Part shown: in pieces, positions 12,001 through 25,100 of the stretch | Numbering within the stretch: the stretch's first letter is position 1 | Layout of the letters: each line of letters begins with the position of its first letter | Source of the DNA: Bactericera cockerelli | Lineage: Eukaryota > Arthropoda > Insecta > Hemiptera > Triozidae | Length of the DNA stretch: 64,000 nt | Assembly: GCA_024516035.1 (NCBI GenBank) | Contig: CM044956.1 | Span: forward strand, 4,728,583-4,792,582 | Direction of reading: 5' to 3' | Notes under the pieces: generated by a model | Databases searched by the model: none | Seen by the model: the letters and a program-made list of their open reading frames with translations, nothing else | Told to the model about the DNA's origin: nothing | Program-made: the position numbers and the translations under genes

Positions 12001-15000
12001 GATGAAAACCAGCTTGTCAGGGTGGGCGGTCGGATTAAAAATTCGGATCTGCATTATTCAGCAAAATATCCGCTTTTATTACCGAAATGTAGTCACTTAT
12101 CAAGATTGATTGTCAAACACTATCATCTCCAGACGCTACATGGAGGACCACTCATTGTTCAGTCTATTATTCAGCAACAATATTGGATTATATCTCTTCG
12201 TAGTCTTGTTAGACAATGTATATTTAAATGTTTGATTTGCTATAAACTCAAAGCAAAATCTTTAACCCCGCCTATGAGTGATTTACCCGCCGTTCGATTT
12301 GAACAAGTTCGAGCGTTTCTTAATGTTTTTGTTGACTATGCTGGCTTTTTTGTCTTGAAAGAAAGCACTCGGAGAAACGCGAGAACCTACAAGGGATACC
12401 TCGCAATTTTTATATGTATGTCTACCAAGGCCATGCATCTCGAAGTTGTTACAGATTTATCTACTGCCGCGTTCTTGGCTGCATTGGATCGATTTACATC
12501 TCGCCGTGGATTAGCTGCTAAAATCTACAGTGATAATGGTACGAACTTTGTAGGTGCAGCTCGCCATCTTAAAGAAGTGTACACTCTGTTGTGCAACTCT
12601 GAGGAGGTGATCAGCAATCATCTTACAAAGAGAAAAATTCGTTGGTATTTTAATCCTCCAAACGCTCCCAACTTTTCTGGTTTAGTTGAGCGAGCGGTCA
12701 AAAGTTGTAAACACCACATCAAACGCGTCATCGGAGAGCAATCCTTGACGTATGAAGAGTTTTCAACTTTAATGTGCCGCATTGAAGCGGTACTCAACTC
12801 GCGTCCACTTTGTGGAGTCCCTAGTTCGGATCCCAATGATGGTAATGATTTTCTTTCCCCCGCACATTTCCTCATTGGCTCGACAATGTTGTCTGTTCCT
12901 GAAGAGAACTTGACTTCTCAACCCATGAATCGACTTAATCGTTGGCAGTTGATTCGTCAGGCTGTGCAGTCATTCTGGAAGCGGTGGTCAATCGAGTATT
13001 TACATACTCTGATCCCTCGTCCTAAGTGGAACACAGAAGATAGAGAGCTAAATGTAGGAGAAGTAGTTTTTGTTCAATCTACTATCAATCAGATGAATCC
13101 TTTGAGTTGGCCTATTGGTAGAGTTGAACAGTTGATTGCGGGAAAAGATGGGGTAACACGCGTCGCTAAGGTAAGGGTCGCAAATACAATAGCTACAAGA
13201 CCGCTTACAAAGTTAGTCCCACTGCCTTTGGCGACCCATCCAGATACGTAGGACAGGTACAACCTACCTCCTAAGTAATATTTTTTTTTGTTAATTTGGC
13301 AATTACGTGTTCGTTCGCGTGAGTTAACCGCGTTCGGTCGCGTTTTGTATTTTCTGTTTTTTTTTTCGATTTGAATTTTCGTTTTGTTTTGTTTTGCACC
13401 GTGGTATTGGTTTTGTATATTTTGTTCGTGCCGCGTTGTCGCAAAATTGGTTATTTTGGGTGGGCGGTTATGTTACATACTGTATATCCTTAATCCAACA
13501 CCCTGTATGTAAAGTCGAAAACAAGCCTCAACTTCGTTGGAGCAGGCTCTCGAACTACCAGCTTCCAACATCGAGAGCCTGCCTTCAGTACACCTCTATC
13601 ATTCAACACGTAAGTGAACGGAACCAATAGCCCCATCATATATTATAGTCCACTGCTCATAATTATAATAAAACCAACTAGTCAAAGGCCACGGCTTTTA
13701 CAGTCCTCCGTGTCCCTTCCTTGCTATCGAACACTACATAATAAGTAGAAAATAAGGAAAGTAAAAGAAGAAACAAAGACAAAAATTACTAATATATGAG
13801 TATGAAAGGAGTAAAAATATTATTTTAGAAGAATTAGGTAGTTAAGGTACCCACTCTTTCGCGAGAGAAAAATTACTGCAACTCCGGCACTGATTTTGAA
13901 ATCAGCTGATGGTCTTATTGGACGCAAATCTTGATACATCGGGTTTCCTCTATGTTATATGATCTCAGTGGTCGAACGTTAAATTCGTAGTAAAGTAAAG
14001 TAGCCTTGGCCAGCCTCCGTGGCGTAACGGTTGTGACTACTGCCCGTAGTCCAGAGATCCTGAGTTCGATCCCGGGTCGGACCAGATTTTTCTCACAGCA
14101 TTAGCTCAGTGGTAAACTACTCGCTTGCCATGCGAAAGGTCCCGGGTTTGAACTCCCAAGCCGACAGAAAAATATTGTATTCAAAATTTGGTTACAGTTG
14201 TGTGTAAGGGATACCTTCCCGTGCGCTCGTATTGACCCAGCTCCTAAATGGGAAGTATTGTGTCACTTCTCATACTAAGGGATGGGTAGGCTACAACACA
14301 GACCACAAGCTTCTACAGTAGCTCATGTTTCATGGCTACTAAATAAAGGCTTTGAAACACTCATCTTTAAATATAAATAAAATATAATTACAACTATTTT
14401 CTTATTTTTTTTATAGGCCTTCTGGACCCTTGGCTAAACCATGCTGACGCCATACACCGAAGCCATGCCTTAAGCTCCCTGCACATCAGTCTGGTGGCTT
14501 TCTATTCTAACATTAGCTTTCACTTGTCCAGCCCAGCTAAGTTGACGTGGCTTGGCACCGTAGTGGGTGAGTAGGCAGTGGATCTTTCTTGGAACTGTGC
14601 CGACAGCGAGATTGTACTGAAATATTAGAGCAAACTTGGATATCCGTCGTGATTATTATTATAATAACACTCTTTAGTGGAAGATAACCACCAGGCGAGG
14701 TTAATGATCGAAACATTTTCTACCACCTAACCCTCAGAGTCTTATTATTATGTCGCCACAAACTCTAAATTAATGAGGAAAAATTCATGCACTGGGTGGG
14801 ATTCGAACCAGCGCGCAACGGATCCCTACGCCACCTGGATTACCAGACTAGCGCGTTAACCACTTGACTACGAGTACACGGTATATTATATTATGCTTTA
14901 TAAGGTAAGACAAAGTAAAAATATGTATACGAGTAAAATACTATGAAATTATAAAGAAAAAATAAATAGATTGAACAAGAATAAATAGATTGAAACAAGA

Positions 15001-16100
15001 ACAAAAAAGAGAATAAAGCTAATGTCCTACCAAATTTTCGTCAGATTAAAATATTGTATACAGTAAAATACAATGAAATTATAAAGAAAAAATAAATAGA
15101 TTGAACAAGAATAAATAGATTGATACAAGGACAAAAAAGAGAAATAAAGCTAATAATGTTCTACCAAATTTTCGTCAATTCTTTTTTCTTCTCATTATTC
15201 TGTCCCGGTAGCTCAGTGGTAAAGGCGGCACTCTGTGAATCCAGAGATTCCAGAGGTCGTGGGTTCGAAACCCATCCGGGACATGACAAGTTATCCTCCC
15301 ATTTGCGATTTTTACCACATAATAATATGTCTTGGACTTACTGCTGGAATAATGAGACTTTAATAGTCTTAATCGGGCAGTATAAATAAGGTTTTCGATA
15401 GCAAGGAAAGAAGGACACGGAGGACTGTAAAAGCCGTGGCCTTTGACTAGTTGGTTCTCTTATTTGAGCAGTGGACTAAATATGATGGAGCTATTGTGGT
15501 TCCGTTCACTTACTTTTGACTGATAGAGGTGTACTGAGGGCAGACTCTCGATGTTGGAAGCGGGTAGTTCGAGAGCCTGCTCCAACGAAGTTGAGGCTTG
15601 TTTTCGACTTGAATACAGGGTTGGATATTTAGGATATACAGTGTGTAACATAAGGCGATATTATTATTATTCCTACATTCCAGGTGACGTGTGTGTGCGC
15701 GCGTGCGAACCCGAACCCAGCGTTCGACTCCCGGCCCTGCGCTGCGTTCAGTCTCTCCTCCAGATCGGTCTCTGCTACGAGGGTCACCTCTCTCCGGACC
15801 CCGACCTTCCCGCCGCCTTCTCGGACCTGGCGAACGAGGCGACCACCGACGCGAGTGGCCTCTCCTACGTGGTGTGCGCCAAGCTCCCGTACGCGGGACT
15901 AGGGGACTACGCCCGTCAGCTGGTGGGCGGGCTGCGAGATGGGTGGGGGGCGGAGGGGGCGGGGACGCTGCTGAATTCCCTGGCCGAGAGCAAGGGCCCG
16001 GAGCTGTACCACAGCGTGCCGGATGTGCTGGGTGAGTGACACGGGGGGTTTTTTTTTGTCCTAATTTTTTGTTTATTTAATACATGACAAGTAAATGGTT

Positions 16101-16133
<33 letters not shown>

Positions 16134-19100
16134 AGGGGATCTCCCCAATATAAGGAACTGATAACATATTTTTTTTTTTTTTTACTTTTTTTAATTCTTT
16201 TCCAACTTCAAATTATTTTAACAAAACAATCATATAACACAGAAATTAGAAACACTGTATGCAAACATATAGGTATAATACCCAATACCAATACCCCCCT
16301 CATAGGGGGAGGCCCATGCTCCATAGTTGTGACAAAGGGCTGTATTATTATAAGTAAATGGTTCAAATATACATAACAATGACAGTTTTTCTTTTTTTAA
16401 CAAGAATTGTGCTTTATTTGTACATCATTTCATTACAATGTTTTGAATAACAATAACATAATAAAAATATAGTAAAAAAAATGAGTAAAATTATATGAAT
16501 CAAATTAAATAATTATGAGTAAAATTATATGAATCAAATTAAATAATTATAAGTAAAATTATATGAATCAAATTAAATAATTATGAGTAAAATTATATGA
16601 ATCAAATTAAATAATTATGAGTAAAATTATATGAATCAAATTAAATAGTTATGAGTAAAATTATATGAATCAAATTAAATAATTATGAGTAAAATTATAT
16701 GAATCAAATTAAATAATTATGAGTAAAATTATATGAATCAAATAAAATAATTATGAGTAAAATTATATGAATCAAATTAAATAATTATGAGTAAAATTAT
16801 ATGAATCAAATTAAATAATTATGAGTAAAATTATATGAATCAAATTAAATAATTATGAGTAAAATTATATGAATCAAATTAAATAATTATGAGTAAAATT
16901 ATATGAATCAAATAAAATAATTCGCCACCGACGCGAGCGCGCTCTCCTACGTGGTGTGCGCCAAGCTGCCGTACGCGGGACTAGAGGACTACGCCCGTCA
17001 GCTGGTGGGCGGGCTGCGAGATGGGTGGGGGGCGGAGGGGGCGGGGGCGCTGCTGAATTCCCTGGCCGAGAGCAAGGGCCCGGAGCTGTATCACAGTGTG
17101 CCGGATGTGCTGGGTGAGTGAGACGGGGTTTTTTTTTCTGTCCTGAATTTTTATTTATTTAATACATGACAAGTAAATGGTTCAAAAAAAAAAAAAAGAA
17201 CTAGGGGATCTCCCCAATATAAGGAACTGATAACATATTTTTTTTTTACTTTTTTTAATTCTTTTCCAACTTGTTTTGTTAAATATAAAATTTAACAAAC
17301 AAACATATAACACAGAAATTAGAAACACTGTTGTATGAAAACATATAGGTATAATACCCAATACCAATATCCCCCTCATAGGGGGGAGGCCCATGCTCCA
17401 TAGTTGTGACAAAGGGCTATATTATTATAAGTAAATGGTTCAAATATACATAACAATGACAGTTTTTTTTTTAACAAGAATTGTGCTTTATTTGTACATC
17501 ATTTCATTACAATGTTTTGAATAACAATAACGTAATAAAAATATAAGTACTTAACATGAATCAAATTAAATAATTCGCCACCGACGCGAGCGCGCTCTCC
17601 TACGTGGTGTGCGCCAAGCTGCCGTACGCGGGACTAGGGGACTACGCCCGTCAGCTGGTGGGCGGGCTGCGAGATGGGTGGGGGGCGGAGGGGGCGGGCG
17701 CGCTGCTGAATTCCCTGGCCGAGAGCAAGGGCCCCGAGTTGTATCACAGCGTGCCGGATGTGCTGGGTGAGTGAGATGGGGTTTTTTTTTTGTCCTATTT
17801 TTTTTGTTTATTTAATTCATGACAAGTAAATAGTTCAAAAAAAAAAAAAAAAAAAAAAAAAACTAGGGGATCTCCCCAATATAAGGCACTGATAACATAT
17901 TTTTTTTTTTTTTACTTTTTTTAATTCTTTTTCAACTTCAAATTATTTTAACAAAACATAAAATTTAACAAAACAAACATATAACACAGAAATTAGAAAC
18001 ACTGTATGAAAACATATAGGTATAATACCCAATACCATTTCCCCCTTCATAGGGGGAGGCCCATGCTCCATAGTTGTGACACAGGGCTATATTATTATAA
18101 GTAAATGGTTCAAATATACATAACAATGACGGTTTTTTTTAACAAGAATTGTGCTTTACTTGTACATCATTTCATTACAATGTTTAGGATCACAATAACA
18201 TAATAAATATATAAGTACTCAAAATGAATCAAATAAAATAATTATGAGTATGCAAGGTAAATTCAAGGGGTGAATTATAAAATAAATAATATTTTTTTTT
18301 TTTTGGGGGGGGGGGGATTCTCAATTTTTGAGCTCTTCCATCCAAGCAGAAAATCTTTTTCTAAAGTCTGTAGTCTTATTGTGTAGTCTTTTAAAAATTT
18401 GACTGTTGTTGATGTTGTAATCAGTTTGGCTTCAGCTGGGGGAGTCATGATATCCAACCAGCGTAAATAGAAAAGTTGGCTTTTCTATTTACGCTGAAAA
18501 GCCAATTAAGCGTGTAGTACTAACCAGTCTACACGCTTAATAATCCACCATATGTACCGGTTGATCATAAAACTCACCCCCATTTCAGATCGCATCTTTA
18601 CAATCGTGCCAACGGAATCAGACCCTCTCGTCCTACCCGCACTAACCGGTCTACTCGCTTGACAATCCATCATAGTTGTTGAGCACACTGAAGAAAGAAG
18701 ATGTTTTTAATGAAATATATTATATCAACAAAAAAAAAATTATGATTAAAAAAAAAATCATCATATGTACCGGTTGATCATAAAACTCATCCCCATTGCA
18801 GATCGCATCTTCAGCATCGTGCCAACCGAATCGGGGCCTCTCGCCCTCCCCGCGATTCTCACCCTGGCCCACCATCACCCCGCCCTGGTTCTCACCGGCC
18901 TGCTCTCCCAGTCTCTGCCCTACTCGGCTAACTTCTTATTGGGCTAACGGGGTTATTGGGTGCAATAACCCCGCCCTTTAGTTAGGACATATATTATGTA
19001 CATATTTATTTTTTTTTCTTCTCTTATATTGTATATTAATTTGTAATCATTTGTGTTGTATATTATATGTCCTAATAAAGTGTAAATAAATAAATAAAAA

Positions 19101-22100
19101 TAAATAAAAACTCATCCCTATTTCAGATCGCATCTTCACAATCGTGCCTAATAAATATATTATTTATTTTTTCTTCTATTATATTGTATTTTAATTTGTA
19201 ATTATTTGTGTTGTATATTATAATTATGTCCTATTAATAAAGTGTAAATAAATAAATAAAAACTCATCCCCATTTCAGATCGCATCTTCACAATCGTGCT
19301 AACGGAATCAGGCCCTCTCGCACTAACCGGTCTACTCGCTTAACAATCCACCATAATAATAATAATATCGTTTTATTTATACTGCCCGATTAAGACTATT
19401 AAAGTCCCATTTTTCCAGCAGTAAGCCCAAGACATATTATTATGTGTTAAAAATCCCAAATGGGAGGATAACTTGTCATGTCCTGGCTGGGTTTCGAACC
19501 CGTGACCTCTGGATTCACAGAGTGCCGCCTTTACCACTGAGCTACCGGGACATATGTACCGGTTGATCATAAAACTCATCCCCTTTTCAGATCGCATCTT
19601 CAGCATCGTGCCAACCGAATCGGGGGGCCCTCTCGCCCTCCCCGCGATTCTCACCCTGGCCCACCATCACCCCGCCCTGGTCCTCACCGGCCTGCTCTCC
19701 CAGTCTCTGCCCTACTCGGCTAACTTCACCGCCGTCTGGCTCGCGCTGGCCCGCGGCAGCAGCGTGAATGACACGCTGAGGCATCTGCTGCGCTGTCTGG
19801 CGGGCGGGGTGCTCGTGGAAGGCAAACACCATCATCCCATCGCCGCCCATCAGCCTTTAGCCGTGAGTTACTCGTTTTTTATTTTTATTTATTTTTATTT
19901 TTACGAATTTATGGGGTCCAACCCCATTCGCAGAAGCTAAGGAAATCTCCTTTGGCAACTACTTAAGGTAAAAATGTTAATAAAATATGTTGTATTTCTT
20001 CCATTTTCCTCTCTTTTCTACTAAAAAACTGTTGTGGACTGGAGTGGAGTGGAAAAGTCCATAATGTTTACAGAGGTTAAAGGGAGGATAGATTTTTCAA
20101 TTGGAGGATCTTGCTCTTGAAGTTGCTCATGCTATCACAAAATAAGTCGAGGGATGGGTCCAGAGTTCATGAACAGAAAACGCCGTCTGAGCATGGTCTG
20201 AAGCATGATTTCCTTTAATATTATTGGCTAATACCTTGCTTGAGACATTGCTCAGACAAAATTCGCTGTTCATAAATACGGATGTTAGTTTCATTTCGGA
20301 ACCGACCTCAGTAGCTTGATCGATAAAACGGCGACCTTGTAATCGGAGGTCGGTGGTTCAAGTCCCAAGTTGGGCGAAAATTGAGTAACGCGAGTTTGAG
20401 TAGTTGTGATATCACGAAAGTGATTAACACAAATATGATAACTGTTTTATAAGTGAAGTAGGTATAAGGGAAACTTCGATATAAGAGAACCATTTCCAGG
20501 TCCAATTTATCTCTATGTAAGAGAAACCTAGATATAAAGACAAATTTTTCAAGGGAATAGAGAGGTTTTCCTCTATAAAGAGGTAAAGTCCACACGCTTT
20601 GACCATTTTGACTCCTATTTTACGACGTTTTAACAAGGCGACAAGCCTGTCGTTCACGCCCGATCCTCGAGTTTATATATTGGGGAAAAGTCCTAGGGAG
20701 ACGTTTTTTGAAATTTATATCCATCCAATTCCCCAGGCTGTGTCAGCCCTCAGCGAAATGTTCAGCGAATCCTCTCTCTCGCCCACCCTGCAAACGTACT
20801 TCCCCGAGCTGTTCTCCACCCTTCTCCTGGTGCTGGGGGCGTACATCGGAGCCCAGGCGCCCTCGCATACGCCCAACAAGTCCGCTAGCTCCACCCTCTT
20901 CATACCCAACCGACAAGTGATGAAGCTGGTGCCGTCCCTCGAGACGTGTCGAACGTTGAAGACCCTGCTGAAAGCCACTGGGTACGTGAGTAGAGTTTGC
21001 TGAAAGCCACTGGGTACGTGAGTAGAGTTTGCTGAAAGCCACTGGGTACGTGAGTAGAGTTTGCTGAAAGCCTCTGGGTACGTGAGTAGAGTTTTTTTTA
21101 TATGTCTGTTTACACGCATATTATATGCAATTACGTAAACAGGTAACAGGATTTTAAATTTAAAAAAAAATATTTTTAAAGCCTGGGTACGTGAGTAGAG
21201 TTTGCTGAAAGCCACTGGGTACGTGAGTAGAGTTTGCTGAAAGCCATTGGGTACGTGAGTAGAGTTTGCTGAAAGCCACTGGGTACGTGAGTAGAGTTTG
21301 CTGAAAGCCTCTGGGTACGTGAGTAGAGTTTGCTGAAAGCCACTGGTTACGTGAGTAGAGTTTGCTGAAAGCCACTGGGTACGTGAGTAGAGTTTGCTGA
21401 AAGCCACTGGTTACGTGAGTAGAGTTTGCTGAAAGCCACTGGGTACGTGAGTAGAGTTTGCTGAAAGCCACTGGGTACGTGAGTAGAGTTTGCTGAAAGC
21501 CACTGGGTACGTGAGTAGAGTTTTCTGAAAGCCACTGGGTACGTGAGTAGAGTTTTCTGAAAGCCACTGGGTACGTGAGTAGAGTTTTCTGAAAGCCACT
21601 GGGTACGTGAGTAGAGTTTTCTGAAAGCCACTGGGTACGTGAGTAGAGTTTACGCCACTTTTTAGTTCCCACTGTACCTATGTATCTACAGGGTCCGCCA
21701 AAGAACCTGTAGATACCTATGTATCTAAAGAGTCCGCCAAAGAACCTGTAGATAATTATGTATCTACAGCGTCTCCTCTCTCTCTTTCTTTCTCTCTCTC
21801 TCTCTTTCTTTCTCTCTCTCTCTTTCTTTCTCTCTCTCTCTCTCTCTCTCTCTTTTGATCGATAAGGCAGCGGACTTGTAATTTGGAGGTCGGTGGTTCA
21901 AGTCCCGGTTTCAGCGTAGATTTCGTAAAGCGAGTTTGAGTAGTTGTAATATCACGAAATTGATAAACACAAATATGATAACTATTCATAACTATAATGG
22001 GGCTTAATAGTCCTAATCGGGCAGTATAAATAAGGCGGTATTATTATTATTTATTAACTATATCAAGATTATCTCGTATTTCAGCTGCCCCAAAGGAGCC

Positions 22101-25100
22101 GAAAGCTTGGACGAGTGCCACAGACTGGAGCACAACAACAAGATAGACGTCCTGGTGCCGTGCATGTCGCCTCTGATGAGACACGTGACTCAGGCCCAGG
22201 ACGCGAGCTGCGTGGCGAAAATCGTGACCAATGTGAACTCCTACGCCTGCAAGACTGAATCGCAGAAGGTAATATAATCGGGGGGGTCTTCTAAAAAAAA
22301 TTAGTAAAGAGCCACGCTCGCGTTGTTTCCTGATTGAAAGGCTATCCTTAGCCATTCAGCGAGGAAACAGTGCGAGTGTATTAGGCTCTTTACCTTCCAC
22401 TGAGCCAATGGAAGAGTTATTCTATTATTAAGAAGTTGAGTTTTGTTACATAAAGAAGAAAAAAAAATATATAGGGGTATATTTCTTTTGTGTAATTTTT
22501 TTTCCAGGTTTGGTATTTCCAAATTAAACCTTTTTATTCCAAATATGTATTTCCAGTTTAGCTTCCCCACTGTTCGTGAAAGAAAAATGCGTTTCGGTAC
22601 TTTTAAAGATATACAATGGACTTAACCTATAAAAGAATTGGAAGCAAGAATTTTCTCTTCCAAAAGAAAAATGACTTGCTTCCAGTTGCATCCACTTTGG
22701 TTAGAAAGAAAAATACCGCTCATATGTCGCTGAAGTTAAGCAACGTCCCGTCAGTCTCGGTAGCTCAGTGGTAAAGGCGGTACTCTGTGAAACCAGGGAT
22801 TCCAGAGTCCAGAGGTCGCGGGTTCGAAACCCAGTCGACCAATGTCGACAATGGTGCGGCGGTTGCACGAGTTCAGTTACAGTTATAAAATCCCCAACAG
22901 TAAACTTGTACTTAGTGAAACAATACCTATCATAGAACAGATGATAGAAACAAAGTAAAATTATTACTATCATTTTTCTCTTTGTACAGTTCATAATAAT
23001 ATTAAACATTCCAGGTGCTAGTAGCTAGTGTGATAGGATGATCTGACGCGTCACCTCGTGCTTGTATGTTCGTCTATTCAATTTCAGGTGCTAGTGGCCA
23101 GTGTGCGAGCCGCACTAGTGTCTCACGGTTCCACTCTGGACCCTGTACTCCTGGACAGTGTGATAGATTCTGTACTCGATGATCTGACGGGCGCGAGTCA
23201 CCTCGTGCTTGTATGTTCGTATCGTGCTCTGGCCAGCTTTGCCTATCTGGATCATCAACAGGTGAGAAAGTTTTTATTTTAAAGTTTTTTTTATGAATTT
23301 TATGACAATCACCATTTTCATTGATTATAAGTGTTTAATAATGTCCACAATATATTGTTGAGTTAATAGAATTTCTGTCCAATTCAAATCAGTACAGCAC
23401 AAGATCTACTCACACTAAAACACTTAAAATACCATTACATCGAACTACAGCAGGTGAGCGGTCATTTCAAGTTACTGCAGCTCGACTATGGAATGCACTC
23501 CCTGTTGCATTAAGAAGAGAGGTATAGTGAGAGTGTAGTGAGAAAGAGGGTATATTGAAGGTGAATTGAAGAGAGAGATGTTATGTAGATAGAGAATTCA
23601 TCTTACCCAGTTCCAATGTCCGAGTTATGTAGAAAATTCAGCAAACTAGTATGGTGCAGCTGATACAAGAAGGTCTTTAAAGGCAGTTTTAATGTTAGTT
23701 ATGCCCAGTTGTTTAAGAGATGATTTTGTTTGTTAACTCATTCCCGACATAATTTCCCCCCTCACCGACCTCAGTAGCTTGATCGATAAGGCGGCGGACT
23801 TGTGACCTGGAGGTCGGTGGTTCAAGTCTCGGTTTCAGCGTTGACCCCATTTATTACAAATGGGGGTTGACCCCATTTGTAATAAATGGGGTCAACCCCC
23901 GTAGATTTATTAAAAAAAAAAAAAAAAAAAAAGATTTAGCATAGCGAGTTTGAGTAGTTGTGATATCACGAAAGTGATAACTTAAAATATGATAACTTAA
24001 AAAAAGAACTTTAATTTTTTTTTATATTTCAGTATTGTTAGGCTGTTTTTATCTTTCATTATCTTTCAGTATTGTTAGCATTTTAGGATAGCTTTTTATT
24101 ATTATTAGGTAAGTTTATTTTATTAGGAAACATGTGAAATGGATATATCCGTCAATTTAATAAATAAATTTCCTCCCCTCAGGTGGGCCGTCACAAGGAC
24201 GCAGTGCTGGATGCCCTCATGAGAGGCATTGAGAAGTACGACCCAGAATACCAGGAGGTTGCTCTGGAGGCGATGACCGGGCTAGGTCTACTGTTGCCGC
24301 AACTACCGCACAACAGTCTGGCCCCCATCGTTATACCGCTGGCCATCACTCTCAAACCTTTCTTTGAAAAGGTAAGTGAATCAGTAGTATTATTACTATT
24401 ATTATTATAGTAACCAGCATCCGTGGCGTAACGGTTGTGACTACTGCCCGTAGTCTAGAGATCCCGAGTTCGATCCCGGGTTGGAGCAGACTTTTCGAAG
24501 AAAATTCTGCTCCCTCCAAACACGTGAGGCTGGTATTTCCGGCCCTACCCAGGTTGGGTGAGGTTAATGTGGGTAGCTGGTACGATTCCCAGCGAATGGA
24601 GGGTAACACCCCCGTCCTAATCAGGACGTTAAAACCAAATAGAATCGTTGGCGTTAGGAAGGGCATCCAGCCTTAAAAAAATGTGCTCCATCCTACCAAC
24701 CTCAACCATGAGGTTGAACAATGCCGACCCCAATAGCAACATAAGCTAACATGGTATAAAGGCAAAGGAGATGTATATTATAGTATGCTTTATTAGGTAA
24801 GACAAAAATATATACAGTAAAATACAATGAAATTATAAAGAAAAAATAAATAGATTGAACAAAGAAACAAGAACAAAAATCTGGTGTAAACATCACACGA
24901 CTTTCCTTATCCCCCAAAAAGAAGTCGAATTCCGCCACTGGTGACTCAACGGTAACAGATAGTTAAAAATTAGTGCCTAATTCGTAATTAGCACTTCAAA
25001 ATCATTGGATTTGATATGTCGCAACCCCCATCTAGAGAGAATAATAAAAAAGTTAGTCCAAGCGGGTCCCCCCAAAATACCGGTAAATTGGGGCCGGGTT

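Larger units (their letters stand above)
6853..13738 (+). mobile_element. Complete BEL/Pao LTR retrotransposon, recently inserted
   Basis: Identical 263-bp LTRs (TGTTACATAC...CTATCGAACA) at 6858-7120 and 13471-13733. 5-bp target duplication CTACA at 6853-6857 and 13734-13738. The internal region holds gag, aspartic protease, RT, RNase H and integrase in BEL/Pao order. It sits in the MROH1 intron between exons 6540-6657 and 14417-14566, same strand. Two frame breaks divide the coding region. A solo LTR of the family is at 15392-15650. Confidence 0.95.

Noticed and set aside
15202..15282. Functional tRNA genes at this and the other tRNA-like heads
   Set aside because: All are followed by conserved SINE bodies and A/T-repeat tails, occur in many copies and have imperfect acceptor stems.
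20715..21672. Minus-strand repetitive frames (KLYSRTQWLSANSTHVP units)
   Set aside because: Reverse reading of the 32-bp donor array; repetitive and without unique sequence.
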